Of a stretch of 64,000 nt of DNA, positions 25,547 through 34,871 are shown in pieces. The position numbers and the translations under genes were made by a program. The stretch is from an uncultured Clostridia bacterium (GTDB taxonomy: Bacteria > Bacillota > Clostridia > UBA1381). The DNA lies in the NCBI GenBank assembly GCA_947591315.1, contig CANQDD010000004.1, positions 59,095 to 123,094 on the forward strand. Direction: 5' to 3'. Position 1 is the stretch's first letter. Every line of letters starts with the position of its first letter. Below the pieces are notes generated by a model, which saw only the letters and a program-made list of their open reading frames with translations, did not search any database and was not told the origin of the DNA.

Positions 25547-27491
25547 TTCGCTTAAACTCCTTTTCGATTTCCTTTTTGCTCATTGTGATTATTATCGGTC
25601 TGCCGTGCGGGCAGGTGTTTATGTTTTTAAGACGCAGCACACGCCTTACGAGCGCTTCCATTTCCTCCGCGCTCATGCGCATATTCGCCTTAACGGACGC
25701 CTTGCACGCAATCGTGTACAAAAGCCTCTCGCGGCGGTCGGTGATAAGCTCTTTTTTATGCTCCTCGCTCTGCGTAACAAGCTCCGTAAACAGCGGCTCG
25801 ACCTCTCCAAGCTCCACGCCGCCCGGCACGCTCCTTATAATCACCGCGTTTTCTCCGAACTCGCCGCACTCAAAGCCCATATCCGCGAAAAGCTCCGCAT
25901 TGTCGCGGTACGACTGCATTTCCTGCGGCGTTAAATTCACCGCGACCGGCTCTATAAGTATCTGCGACATCGCGCGGCGCGACGCTATTTCTTCCCTTAG
26001 CTGCTCGTAATTCAAGCGCTCGTGCGCCGCGTGCTGGTCAACGAGCATCATCTCATCGCCCTTTTCGGCTATGATGTACGAGTCGAATATCTGTCCCACT
26101 ATCTTAAAATACTCGTCGGCGAACACATTCGCGTTTTCTTCGGTTTTATTGTCCCCGTTCATATTAACTTTAGTGTCCCCATTGTTTTTGAGAAGCGGTT
26201 TTATTTCCTCTCTTGGTGACGCGACGCTTACTCGCTTGGGGACAGTAAAATCGTCGTCCTTAACTTTAGTGTCCCCTCTGTACGAACGGCTTGTATGACT
26301 TTTAGTGTCCCCGCTGTTTTTCAGGAACGGATTTACTCTCGGATTGTAATCGGGCGTGTACGGCCTCTGCGTCATATTTTTCGGCAGCGCGTCAGCCATA
26401 TCGGAAAGGCTTAGCTGCTCGCGCTTTTTGCCGTCCGTTTCGCCTTCCGTCACAAACGGATTTTCCTCTTTTGTGTCCCCACGCTCTATTCTCGGAACGT
26501 TCGGCACGGCGTACAGCGCGTTTTTAACGCCGTAATACACCGCGTCATATACCGCCTTTTCATTCGAGAATTTCACTTCGAGCTTGGTGGGGTGCACATT
26601 TATATCGATCTGCGACGGATCTATCTCGATATTCAAAACAGCCATCGGGAATTTGCCTATCATTATCTGGTTTTTATACGCGTTTTCGAGCGCGGCTGTA
26701 ACGGTGCGGCTTATGACGTAACGCTTGTTCACGAAAAAGCTCTGGTAATTCCGCTTCGGTCTCGCGAGCGTACCCTTGCCGATAAGACCGGTGACGCGTA
26801 TGCCGTCTTTCTCATACTCAACGGGGATAGTGCCGTTCGCGTAATCCTTGCCGTAGGCGGTGTAAACGGAATTTTTAAGCGAACTGTCGCCGGGTGAAAA
26901 CAGCTTTTCCTTACCGTCCGTTATCAGCTTAAACGAAATTTCGGGGCGCGCGAAAATAAAGCGCGTCATAATGTCGGTTATATAACCCGCCTCGGTCGCG
27001 TCACGCTTCAAAAATTTCATACGCGCGGGCGTGTTGTAAAAGAGGTTTTCGACCGTCACGGACGTACCGTCAGGCACGCCCGCCTCGTCGCTCGACAGTA
27101 TCTCACCGCCGCGGCACGTAACGCAAATACCCGTTTCGTCCTCACGACGTTTCGTGTACAGGCTTACCTCCGCCACCGCGCCGATGCTTGACAGCGCCTC
27201 GCCTCGGAAACCGAGCGTGTATATCGCGTCGAGGTCGGAGCTTTCGCGTATTTTACTCGTCGCGTGACGCAGAAAGCAAATCCGCGCGTCGTCCGCGCCC
27301 ATGCCGCTGCCGTTGTCCGACACGCGGATATACGAGCTGCCGCCGTTTTTTATCTCGACGGTTATGACGTTCGCGCCCGCGTCTATACTGTTTTCGACAA
27401 GCTCCTTAACGACGCTCGAAGGACGTTCAACGACCTCACCCGCCGCTATTTTATTGGAAACCTCGGTGTCCAGCACCCTTATCTTGCCCAT
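25539..27491 (-). CDS. mutL: DNA mismatch repair protein MutL (endonuclease type)
   Basis: This 650-residue protein has an N-terminal GHKL ATPase (ELVENSIDAGA, DNGSGM, GFRGEALSSIGAV), a linker (about 337-449) and a C-terminal dimerisation/nuclease domain. The metal-binding motif DQHAAHERLNYE and the terminal CPHGRP mark it as an endonuclease-type MutL, as expected in a bacterium without MutH. The linker contains repeated GDTK/GDNK peptides encoded by copies of the short repeat GGGGACACTAAA (26144-26480). I chose ATG 27491 because GGGGGAG lies 6 nt upstream; the in-frame TTG at 27509 is less likely. It begins 14 bp after mutS. Confidence 0.95.
   Translation of the reverse strand: MGKIRVLDTEVSNKIAAGEVVERPSSVVKELVENSIDAGANVITVEIKNGGSSYIRVSDNGSGMGADDARICFLRHATSKIRESSDLDAIYTLGFRGEALSSIGAVAEVSLYTKRREDETGICVTCRGGEILSSDEAGVPDGTSVTVENLFYNTPARMKFLKRDATEAGYITDIMTRFIFARPEISFKLITDGKEKLFSPGDSSLKNSVYTAYGKDYANGTIPVEYEKDGIRVTGLIGKGTLARPKRNYQSFFVNKRYVISRTVTAALENAYKNQIMIGKFPMAVLNIEIDPSQIDINVHPTKLEVKFSNEKAVYDAVYYGVKNALYAVPNVPRIERGDTKEENPFVTEGETDGKKREQLSLSDMADALPKNMTQRPYTPDYNPRVNPFLKNSGDTKSHTSRSYRGDTKVKDDDFTVPKRVSVASPREEIKPLLKNNGDTKVNMNGDNKTEENANVFADEYFKIVGQIFDSYIIAEKGDEMMLVDQHAAHERLNYEQLREEIASRRAMSQILIEPVAVNLTPQEMQSYRDNAELFADMGFECGEFGENAVIIRSVPGGVELGEVEPLFTELVTQSEEHKKELITDRRERLLYTIACKASVKANMRMSAEEMEALVRRVLRLKNINTCPHGRPIIITMSKKEIEKEFKRIV
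26144..26480 (-). repeat. Short GGGGACACTAAA repeats inside the mutL linker
   Basis: Copies, read on the coding strand as GGGGACACTAAA with variants, lie at 26468-26480, 26297-26312, 26261-26276, 26166-26180 and 26144-26156. A related string in the opposite orientation (GGGGACAGTAAAA on the plus strand) is at 26238-26250. Five copies are in the same codon phase and give GDTK or GDNK. The same repeat fills the spacers at 40157-40203 and 41322-41389. Confidence 0.85.
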
Positions 27492-27505
27492 TTTATCTCC
27501 CCCGC

Positions 27506-30103
27506 TCAATTTCCCTTAGCCTTATTCGACAGCTCGAACAGCTTGTTCAGCGCCTCTATCGGAGTGTACGTCGTGACGTCCATGCCGCGAAGCTCGTCGG
27601 CAATCTCGCTTGCCGCAGTATCGCCGAAGCCTATCTGATTTGTTTCCTCAACATGGATTTCGGCGCGCTCCTTCGGTCTTTCGCCGCTTTCTATACGGCT
27701 TAAAATCTTCTTCGCACCGTTTATAACGTCCTTCGGCACACCCGCCAACGCCGCGACCTCGATACCGTAGCTGTCGTCCGTTCCGCCGCGCACTATCTTG
27801 CGCAGGAACGTTATATCGTCGCCGCGCTTTTTGACGGCTATGCTGTAATTTTTCACACCCTCGATATTTTTTTCAAGCTCCGTAAGCTCGTGGTAATGCG
27901 TCGCGAACAGCGTTTTAGCGCCTATTTTGCGCTTGTTTACTATATATTCCGCGACCGCCTGCGCGATTGAAAGCCCGTCAAATGTGCTCGTGCCGCGTCC
28001 TATCTCGTCAAGGATAATGAGCGAGTTTTGCGTCGCGTTTTTGAGTATGTGGCTGACCTCGTTCATTTCAAGCATAAACGTACTCTGCCCCGAAGCTATA
28101 TCGTCCGACGCGCCGACACGCGTGAATATCTTGTCCACCACGCCGATACGCGCCGACGACGCGGGAACGAAGCTGCCTATCTGCGCCATCAGTGTTATAA
28201 GCGCGACCTGGCGCATATACGTAGACTTGCCCGCCATATTGGGACCCGTTATTATAAGCATTCTGTCGCCTTCGGTGTTCAGCACAGCGTCATTCGGCAC
28301 AAACATCGCGTTTTTGAGCATACGCTCTACCACGGGGTGCCTGCCGTCCTTTATCTCGATTTTGCCGTTGTCGGTTATTTCGGGCATTACGTAGCCGTTC
28401 TTTGCCGCCGCCTCCGCGAGCGATAAAAGCGTGTCCGTTACGGCGACAACGTTTGCCGCTCTTTTAAGGCGCTCCGTTTCCTTTGCGACGGCAGCTCTTA
28501 TTTCCTCAAACACGTGCGCCTCGAGCGTCAGCACTCTTTCCGACGCGCCGAGGATAGTGTTCTCTATCTCTTTGAGCTTTGGCGTTATATATCTCTCGCA
28601 GTTCGCGAGCGTCTGTTTCCTGATGTAATAGTCCGGCACGTCGTTCATAAACGACTTTGTGACCTCGATGTAGTAGCCGAACACCTTGTTGTAGCCCACG
28701 CGCAGCTTTGATATGCCGGTCTTTTCCTTTTCCTCTTTTTCGACCTCCGCGAGCCACGCGCTGCCGTTGTTCATCGCGAGCCGCAGCTTGTCTATTTCCT
28801 CGTTGAAGCCCTCTTTTATTACGCCGCCGTCGCGCAGCACTGCGGGCGGGTTATCGTTTATGCCGCGGCTTAGCAAATCCGCCACGTCCTCCAAAAGGTC
28901 GAAGCCCTTTTTCATTTCGGCAAGCATCGGCGACTTTACCGAGCTTAACGCGTATTCAAGCTCCGGCAGCTTAAGGAGCGTTTCACGAAGCGCCGAAAAA
29001 TCGCGCGGCGTTACCGTACCGAGCGACACGCGCGTTATGATACGCGATATGTCGCGCATATCGCAAAGCACGCCTTTAAGCTCGTCGCGCAGCATGATGT
29101 CCGAGACAAGCTCCTGCACCGAATAAAGCCGCTTGTTTATCGCTATCGGGTTCACGAGCGGCTTTTCCACCCACTGCTTCAAAAGCCGTGCGCCCATCGA
29201 CGTTTCCGTGTGGTCGAGCACCCACAAAAGCGAGCCGCGCTTCGACTTGTCGCGCATCGTTTCAGTGATTTCAAGGTTACGGCGCGTGTTTATGTCAAGA
29301 TCCATATACTGATTCAGACTGTAAACCGTGAGCGTGTTCATGTAGGTGAGGCTCGTTTTCTGCGTATGCTCGATGTACGTGAGCATCGCGCCGACCGCGC
29401 GCACAGCCTGTTCCTTGTCCGCGAGCTTTACCTCGTCAAGCGACGGTTTCGCGAACTGGTTTAATATTTTGTTCTCATAGCCGTCATTTTCAAAGAGGTC
29501 GTCGCGGCACTCCTCCGCCTTTACGTGAAAACGCAATTCTATCTGTCCGCTTAGACGCTCCGCCGCCAAGCCGTTTACGAGTATTTCCTTCGGTTCGTAA
29601 CGCGCAATCTCCGACATAACGTCATCGTCCGACGAAAGCTGCGACGCGTAAATTTCACCGGTCGAAATATCCGACACCGCGAAGCCGTACTCCTTTTCTT
29701 GCGCGTAAATAACGGCAAGGTAGTTGTTCGTCTTTTCGTCGAGAAGCTCCTCGTCAACGACCGTGCCGGGCGTTACGACTCGTATTACCTCGCGCTTCAC
29801 TATGCCCTTCGCGAGCTTCGGATCCTCCACCTGCTCGCATATCGCGACCTTGTAGCCGCGCTCGATGAGCTTTGAAATATACATCGGCGCGCTGTGAAAA
29901 GGAACGCCGCACATGGGCGCGCGTTCCTCCGTTCCGCAGTTTTTACCGGTCAGCGTTATTTCAAGCTCCTTTGACGCTTTTATCGCATCGTCGAAAAACA
30001 TCTCATAAAAATCACCCAGACGGTAAAACAAAATACAGTCGGGGTATTCTTCTTTTGTTTCGAGATACTGCTGCATCATCGGGGTAAACTGCTCTTTGGG
30101 CAT
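27506..30103 (-). CDS. mutS: DNA mismatch repair protein MutS
   Basis: This 865-residue mismatch sensor has the mismatch-binding F-x-E motif (RLGDFYEMFFDD) near the N-terminus, followed by connector, lever and clamp domains. The ABC-type ATPase has Walker A GPNMAGKST and the signature/Walker B stretch LIILDEIGRGTSTFDG. ATG 30103 is preceded by AAAGGAG; a longer frame beginning at 30154 lacks a ribosome site and enters the repeat cluster. MutL follows after 14 bp. Confidence 0.96.
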   Translation of the reverse strand: MPKEQFTPMMQQYLETKEEYPDCILFYRLGDFYEMFFDDAIKASKELEITLTGKNCGTEERAPMCGVPFHSAPMYISKLIERGYKVAICEQVEDPKLAKGIVKREVIRVVTPGTVVDEELLDEKTNNYLAVIYAQEKEYGFAVSDISTGEIYASQLSSDDDVMSEIARYEPKEILVNGLAAERLSGQIELRFHVKAEECRDDLFENDGYENKILNQFAKPSLDEVKLADKEQAVRAVGAMLTYIEHTQKTSLTYMNTLTVYSLNQYMDLDINTRRNLEITETMRDKSKRGSLLWVLDHTETSMGARLLKQWVEKPLVNPIAINKRLYSVQELVSDIMLRDELKGVLCDMRDISRIITRVSLGTVTPRDFSALRETLLKLPELEYALSSVKSPMLAEMKKGFDLLEDVADLLSRGINDNPPAVLRDGGVIKEGFNEEIDKLRLAMNNGSAWLAEVEKEEKEKTGISKLRVGYNKVFGYYIEVTKSFMNDVPDYYIRKQTLANCERYITPKLKEIENTILGASERVLTLEAHVFEEIRAAVAKETERLKRAANVVAVTDTLLSLAEAAAKNGYVMPEITDNGKIEIKDGRHPVVERMLKNAMFVPNDAVLNTEGDRMLIITGPNMAGKSTYMRQVALITLMAQIGSFVPASSARIGVVDKIFTRVGASDDIASGQSTFMLEMNEVSHILKNATQNSLIILDEIGRGTSTFDGLSIAQAVAEYIVNKRKIGAKTLFATHYHELTELEKNIEGVKNYSIAVKKRGDDITFLRKIVRGGTDDSYGIEVAALAGVPKDVINGAKKILSRIESGERPKERAEIHVEETNQIGFGDTAASEIADELRGMDVTTYTPIEALNKLFELSNKAKGN

Positions 30104-30143
30104 GGTGGTTTTCTCCTTTGTTTGGTGGGTATATGTTTGACTG

Positions 30144-30317
30144 CGGGCGAACACGGTTCGCCCCTACGTGAGGCTCCCCTTGAGGGGAGCTGTCGCCGGA
30201 GGCGACTGAGAGGTGGTCCTAAAATTTGTTGCCACCTCTCCGTCATCGCTTCGCGATGCCACCTCTCCTCAAGGAGAGGCTAACGGCGGCATACGGGCGG
30301 ATAATATCCGCCCCTAC
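30144..30317. repeat. Palindromic repeat cluster 2 (modules C, A, H)
   Basis: Type C hairpin at 30144-30167, type A element at 30166-30285, and type H hairpin (GGGCGGATA/TATCCGCCC) at 30294-30317. The type A element has hairpins GGCTCCCCTTGAGGGGAGC and GTCGCCggaGGCGAC, the stem GAGAGGTGG/CCACCTCTC, the hairpin CATCGCttcGCGATG and CCTCTCCTCAAGGAGAGG, ending GGCTAACG. The cluster splits ylbF/ymcA from mutS within an otherwise co-oriented gene cluster. Confidence 0.9.
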
Positions 30318-30423
30318 TAAAAAGCTCAGAATTTAGGTCATATCGGTTTTTCTCGGTTGCCGCCGCGTACGTGTGTACGCAAGGTAAACAAAAAAGCCGA
30401 TAGGGGCAAATTATGAGCTTTTT
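30318..30423. other. Large imperfect inverted repeat after ylbF/ymcA
   Basis: AAAAAGCTCA and AATTT (from 30319) are mirrored by AAATT and TGAGCTTTTT (ending near 30425), with ATCGG/CCGAT inside. The interior includes the hairpin GCGTAC/GTACGC (near 30365-30380). On the minus strand the structure follows the ylbF/ymcA stop and contains CGGCTTTTTTG, so it may act as a terminator. Confidence 0.5.
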
Positions 30424-30804
30424 TTAATGACAGCCGCCGCAGGTTGAACAATCATGCGTGCAATTGGGATCCTGTCCCGTGATATAGAAATTCAAAATCT
30501 GATTTACCTGATTTACAAGCGTATCAAATTCCTTTTTCGCGGCTATATATTTCTTTATCGTGTCCGACCTTTCAACAATATCGTCGAACGCCTCGTTGTT
30601 CTTCTTTACCGCTTCCTCGCGCGAAATTTTACCCGCCTGCATATCTCTGGCAAGGTTCAGGCGCGTGAGGTTATACTCCTTCATAAGCTCCTGCGCCTTG
30701 TCGTCGTTCGCCTGTAAAATCTCGGCGTTCTTCATGTTTTTCATCTGCTCGCTCGCCTGTATCAGCACGCCGAGCTCTCTCGTTTTGTCAAGCACTTCGT
30801 TCAT
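30424..30804 (-). CDS. YlbF/YmcA (Ric) family protein with cysteine-rich tail
   Basis: This 126-residue helical protein belongs to the Com_YlbF family (MNEVLDKTRELGVLIQAS..., then a second long helix). In Bacillus, YlbF, YmcA and YaaT form a complex that binds iron-sulphur clusters and works with RNase Y in mRNA processing. The C-terminus here, CTHDCSTCGGCH, has four cysteines and fits cluster binding (inference). The start codon is 1 bp after the miaB stop, and the miaB-ymcA-mutS-mutL order matches Bacillus, so YmcA is the closer analogue by position. Confidence 0.88.
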   Translation of the reverse strand: MNEVLDKTRELGVLIQASEQMKNMKNAEILQANDDKAQELMKEYNLTRLNLARDMQAGKISREEAVKKNNEAFDDIVERSDTIKKYIAAKKEFDTLVNQVNQILNFYITGQDPNCTHDCSTCGGCH

Positions 30805-30805
30805 T

Positions 30806-32230
30806 TCAATTCTCCTTTACCGGTTCACCGTTAAGGCTCCACGTGTGAGCCTCGGTTATGCGCACGTTTATATATTTGCCTATAAGGTCGTCCGTTCCCT
30901 TAAAGTTCACTATTTTCGAGCTGTCGCACCGTCCCGACAGCATTTCGGGGTTTGTTTTGCTCACTCCGTCAACAAGTATTCTCTCGACGCGTCCGACGTA
31001 TTCCTTATTTTTCTTTAAGGAAATTTCGTTCTGCACCTCCAAAAGCCTGTTGAAATTTTTGTGTATTTCCTCATCGGTAAGCACAAAATCAAGCTTTGCC
31101 GCCGGTGTTCCCTCACGGCGCGAATATATGAACGAGAAAATGTTATCAAATTCAACCTTCCTCAAAACGTCAAGCGTTTCCTCGAAATCCTCGTTCGTCT
31201 CGGTCGGGAAGCCGACTATTACATCGGTCGAAAGCGATATGCCGGGTACGGCTTTCTTTACCTTCTCTATTTTCGCGAGGTACTCCGCTTTTGTGTAGCG
31301 GCGGTTCATCTGCTTTAATATCCTGTCGCTGCCCGCCTGAAACGGGAGGTGGAGCTGCTTGCACACCTTGCCGCACTCCGCGATTGTGTTTATCAGCTTG
31401 TCGCTCAGATCCTTCGGGTGCGAGGTCATGAACCGTATACGCTCCACGCCCTCAATACCGTTTACCATACGCATGAGGTCGGCGAAGTCAATATCGGTGT
31501 TCAAGTCCTTGCCGTAGGAATTGACGTTCTGACCGAGCAGCGATATTTCGCTGCACCCGTTTTTTACAAGCTCCTTTACCTCGGCGATTACCGCCTCCGG
31601 CTCGCGGCTCCTTTCGCGTCCGCGCACGTACGGCACAATGCAGTAGGTGCAGAAGTTGTTGCAGCCGTACATCACCGATACCCACGCCTTTTTCGCGTCG
31701 TCGCGCATTATCGGCATGTCCTCGGCAATCGCGCCGTCACTGTTTTCAATGTCGACCACGGTCTTTTTGTCTTTAATCGCCTTGTACAGAAGCTCCGGCA
31801 TTTTGTAGAGCGCGTACGTGCCGAAAATGAGGTCGACATGCTCGTGCGACTTTTTTATTTTCTCGGTTATATGCTCCTGCTGCACCATGCAGCCGCACAC
31901 GCCTATCACCATGTTCCGCCGCCGCTCCTTCACGGGCTTTAACAGTCCGAGCCTGCCGAACACTTTTTGCTCCGCGTTTTCGCGCACCGCGCAGGTGTTG
32001 TATATCACAACGTCGGCGTTTTTCATGTCATCGGTAAACTCGAACCCCGCGTCGCGCAGCATACCGCGTATGCGCTCGGTGTCGTTCTCGTTCTGCTGAC
32101 AGCCGTACGTTTCCGTAAGCGCGCGGCGCGTGTGACCATACTCGGCGGCGTAGCGCGCGTTGTCCTCGCACAGACGCATGATGTAGCCGCGCTGCTCCTT
32201 CATCTGCTCGTCGGTTATATGAATTGCCAT
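30806..32230 (-). CDS. miaB: tRNA-2-methylthio-N6-dimethylallyladenosine synthase
   Basis: This 474-residue radical-SAM methylthiotransferase adds a methylthio group at C2 of i6A37 in tRNA. It has the N-terminal UPF0004 domain with three cluster cysteines (YGCQQNEND, NTCAVRENAE, GVCGCM), the radical-SAM motif CNNFCTYCIVPYVRGRE, and a C-terminal TRAM domain (EYVGRVERILVDG...). It acts after MiaA, encoded about 6 kb downstream in the same orientation. It lies 12 bp after the Dabb gene and 1 bp before ylbF/ymcA, so it is clearly in an operon. Confidence 0.96.
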   Translation of the reverse strand: MAIHITDEQMKEQRGYIMRLCEDNARYAAEYGHTRRALTETYGCQQNENDTERIRGMLRDAGFEFTDDMKNADVVIYNTCAVRENAEQKVFGRLGLLKPVKERRRNMVIGVCGCMVQQEHITEKIKKSHEHVDLIFGTYALYKMPELLYKAIKDKKTVVDIENSDGAIAEDMPIMRDDAKKAWVSVMYGCNNFCTYCIVPYVRGRERSREPEAVIAEVKELVKNGCSEISLLGQNVNSYGKDLNTDIDFADLMRMVNGIEGVERIRFMTSHPKDLSDKLINTIAECGKVCKQLHLPFQAGSDRILKQMNRRYTKAEYLAKIEKVKKAVPGISLSTDVIVGFPTETNEDFEETLDVLRKVEFDNIFSFIYSRREGTPAAKLDFVLTDEEIHKNFNRLLEVQNEISLKKNKEYVGRVERILVDGVSKTNPEMLSGRCDSSKIVNFKGTDDLIGKYINVRITEAHTWSLNGEPVKEN

Positions 32231-32242
32231 AGCGTTCCCCCG

Positions 32243-32539
32243 TTAAAACTCGTAGTCGCACACCCTGCGTTCCTCGACGTACGGTCTTACGTACGCCGTT
32301 GCGACAGCCTTGTGCGCGGGGTGGTTCTGGTACTCGCCGAGATCCGCCATTGTCTCAAACTCCGACACGAGCGCAACGTCGGAAGCGTCGTCGGAGGGAT
32401 TTGCGTTTATGCCTACGGCTATGTCCTTTATAACGTCTATTTTGTCCTTTAACGCCTCAAGATTTTCCTTTATCGCAGCCGCCCTTTCAGCCATGTCCGG
32501 CGACGGCACCAATTTCCATAATACTATATGTCTTACCAT
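32243..32539 (-). CDS. Dabb (stress-responsive alpha/beta-barrel) domain protein
   Basis: This 98-residue protein starts MVRHIVLWKL and has the NPAHKAVATAYVRPYVEERRVCDYEF ending seen in Dabb proteins (compare the HPxHxxxxxxxxP motif). The family forms dimeric ferredoxin-like barrels with mostly unknown roles. It is the first gene of the miaB cluster and has a consensus-like promoter at 32577-32605. Confidence 0.9.
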   Translation of the reverse strand: MVRHIVLWKLVPSPDMAERAAAIKENLEALKDKIDVIKDIAVGINANPSDDASDVALVSEFETMADLGEYQNHPAHKAVATAYVRPYVEERRVCDYEF

Positions 32540-32576
32540 TTTTGTTACCTCTTTTTAATATGATACAGATATAGTT

Positions 32577-32605
32577 ATTTTATCATATATGAGCGTATTT
32601 TTCAA
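32577..32605 (-). promoter_or_regulatory. Promoter of the Dabb-miaB-ylbF operon
   Basis: On the minus strand, TTGAAA (32605-32600) and TAAAAT (32582-32577) have a 17-bp spacer; the ribosome site AGAGGT precedes the start at 32539. Confidence 0.7.
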
Positions 32606-32640
32606 GTGTTTGTAAAGAAATGTTGGGGAAATTGATACGC

Positions 32641-33074
32641 CGTAGGGGCTGGCGCCCCCGACAGCCCGTTTTTTGTTTTACATTAAATTCGGTAGGTGTA
32701 GGGGCGAACCTTGTTCGCCCGCGGGTGGTATGTTGAAAACGGGCGACCGCAAGGGTCGCCCCTACGTGAGACCCCCTCTGCGAGGGGGTCAAAAGCCGGT
32801 AACGGCTTTTGGGGGGTGATGAAATGTGATACGAATTTATAACACCCCCCTAAACTCACAAGTGAGTTTAGACCCCCTCAGAGAGGGGGTCTTACGGAGG
32901 TCGCCCGTCGCCGCATATTGAAAACGGGCGACCGCAAGGGTCGCCCCTACGGAAATAGGCTTCCCCTTGAGGTGAACGATGCTTCAGCATCGTAGGCGTA
33001 TTAAACGCTGCTTCGCAGCTACACCTCATCCACCGCTTACGCGGTCCCCCTTCCCCTCAAGAGGGAAGGCTGAC
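32641..33074. repeat. Palindromic repeat cluster 3 (modules D, C, C, F, C, G)
   Basis: Type D arm at 32641-32670; type C hairpins at about 32697-32722, 32740-32766 and 32924-32951. Type F element at 32764-32896: hairpins ACCCCCTCTGCGAGGGGGT and AAAAGCCG/CGGCTTTT, stem GGGGGGTG/CACCCCCC, hairpin TAAACTCA/TGAGTTTA, hairpin ACCCCCTC/GAGGGGGT, ending CTTACG. Type G element at 32958-33074 has ACGATGC/GCATCGT, GAGGTG/CACCTC, ACCGC/GCGGT and CCTTCCC/GGGAAGG pairings. No gene is present between 32540 and 33204 apart from these elements and two promoter regions. Confidence 0.9.
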
Positions 33075-33204
33075 TATGAGCACCGCCGACCGTATAAAAC
33101 ATGCCGAAAATTGCAAAAAATTTTGAGAATTTCGCTGAAAATGTGGTTTTTCTTCCGAATAGGTGGTATACTATCCACATAAGAACATAAAAGGGGCGAA
33201 CCGA

Positions 33205-34035
33205 ATGGGTAGGTTATTCAAATTTGCCGCCATGACGGGCGGCGCGTTCATGCTGGCGCAGGGCATAGACAGACGGCTTGAGGTCACGAACTACACCGTC
33301 ACCTCGGACAAGATACCGATGTCCTTCGACGGCTTTAAAATAGCGCAGATTTCAGATTACCACAACGACAGCGTGCCGGGCGTTACGGACGCTGTGCGCG
33401 ATATAAAACCCGATATTATAGTTTCGACCGGCGACCTTGCCGACGACGAGGGCAGCTATCTTCCGGCGCTGCACCTGTGCGAGAGGATCGCTCCCGTCGC
33501 GCCCGTGTACGCCGTGACCGGTAACCATGACGTGTGGCGCGACGATTACAGCGACTTTGAGCGCGACATCGCTAACGCGGGCGTTACGACGCTGCACAAC
33601 GAGCGCGTAATATTGGAGTCGGGCGGCGAGAGCGTTTCGCTGTCGGGAATAGACGATCCGTTCACGCTTAATTCCGCGAAGGCAAGCGAAGCCGTACGCA
33701 AATGCCTCGCGAAAATACGCGGCTACGACGGTTACGATATACTTCTGTTCCACCGCGCGAACTTGTTCGACTGCGTTAAGGACCAGGGCTTCGATCTCAT
33801 ACTGTCGGGACACATGCACGGCGGCCAGGTAAGGCTGCCCGGCGGACGCGGCATGGTCGCGCCGAAATCCGGCTGGACAAGCAGCAGCGTGTTTTTCCCG
33901 AAATACACGTCGGGACGGTACGCGTCGGAGGGCTCGGAAATGCTCGTGAGCCGCGGTATCGGCAACCCTATGGTAATACCGAGGCTGTTTAACCGCCCCG
34001 AACTCGCGGTTATAACGCTTAAACACGCAAAATAA
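33205..34035 (+). CDS. Calcineurin-like metallophosphoesterase (YkuE/YaeI-type)
   Basis: This 276-residue protein starts with a short hydrophobic segment (LFKFAAMTGGAFMLAQGI) that may anchor it or target it to the membrane. The dinuclear-metal motifs are complete: ISDYHND, STGDLADD, TGNHD, a histidine in LLFHRAN, and GHMHGGQ. The domain resembles YkuE/YaeI phosphodiesterases that act on lipid or nucleotide phosphoesters at the membrane. I chose ATG 33205 after AAGGGG; an in-frame start at 33163 overlaps the likely promoter (TATACT at 33167). The deacetylase gene follows 20 bp later. Confidence 0.9.
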   Translation: MGRLFKFAAMTGGAFMLAQGIDRRLEVTNYTVTSDKIPMSFDGFKIAQISDYHNDSVPGVTDAVRDIKPDIIVSTGDLADDEGSYLPALHLCERIAPVAPVYAVTGNHDVWRDDYSDFERDIANAGVTTLHNERVILESGGESVSLSGIDDPFTLNSAKASEAVRKCLAKIRGYDGYDILLFHRANLFDCVKDQGFDLILSGHMHGGQVRLPGGRGMVAPKSGWTSSSVFFPKYTSGRYASEGSEMLVSRGIGNPMVIPRLFNRPELAVITLKHAK

Positions 34036-34055
34036 TTACAAAGGAGATATACAAA

Positions 34056-34871
34056 ATGGAAAACAAAAGACCCAAGGTAATTTACACGTGCTTCCCCGGC
34101 GGTAAGCACAAGGTTCTCACGATGAGCTACGACGACGGTCAGATATTCGACCGCCGCCTTATCGAAATTTTTAACAGACATGGGATCAAGGGAACATTCC
34201 ACTTAAATTCCGGCATTATGGGCGTTGACGAGCGCCGCGTTACGCTCGGCGAGGTAAAGGATTTGTACAAGGGTCACGAGGTGTCTTGCCACACGCTCAC
34301 GCACCCGACGATAGAGCGCTGTCCTCTTACGCTCGTCGCGGAGCAGATCATTGAGGACAGAAAGCTGCTCGAACAGGCTTGCGGCTACCCCGTGAGGGGC
34401 TTAAGCTACCCCAACGGCTCGTACAGCCGCGACATAATAAACCTTCTGCCCGCGTGCGGCATAGAGTACAGCCGCGTTGTCGGCAACACCGACGAATTCG
34501 GCTTCCCCGACAATTTCCTTGAGTGGAAAGCCACGTGCCACCACAGCCACAACCTCATGGAGAACGCCCGGCGGTTCGCTGATTTACATAAGACGCAGTA
34601 CCTTTACATGATGTACGTCTGGGGTCACAGCTACGAGTTCGACCGCGACGACACGTGGGGCGATATGGAGGAGTTCTGCGAGTTTATCGGCGGCAGAGAC
34701 GATATTTGGTACGCGACGAATATTGAGATCGTCGATTACATGAACGCGGCGAAAAACCTCAAATTCACAGCCGACTGTGATAAGGTGTATAATCCGAACG
34801 CCGCGTCCGTTTGGATCGAGGTCAACCGCGAGCACATAGAGGTAAAAGGCGGGGAGCTTAAAGAGATATGA
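34056..34871 (+). CDS. Polysaccharide deacetylase family protein (CE4), cytoplasmic
   Basis: This 271-residue NodB-like protein has no signal peptide. The metal site is visible: D26/D27 in MSYDDG and H79/H83 in SCHTLTHP. SYPNGSYS replaces the usual arginine-containing motif, as in CE4 homologues that act on small glycans or non-wall substrates. The end (KVYNPNAASVWIEVNREHIEVKGGEL) is a short beta domain often found in this subfamily. AAGGAGATA precedes the start, and the stop overlaps the start of the next gene (ATGA). Confidence 0.87.
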   Translation: MENKRPKVIYTCFPGGKHKVLTMSYDDGQIFDRRLIEIFNRHGIKGTFHLNSGIMGVDERRVTLGEVKDLYKGHEVSCHTLTHPTIERCPLTLVAEQIIEDRKLLEQACGYPVRGLSYPNGSYSRDIINLLPACGIEYSRVVGNTDEFGFPDNFLEWKATCHHSHNLMENARRFADLHKTQYLYMMYVWGHSYEFDRDDTWGDMEEFCEFIGGRDDIWYATNIEIVDYMNAAKNLKFTADCDKVYNPNAASVWIEVNREHIEVKGGELKEI

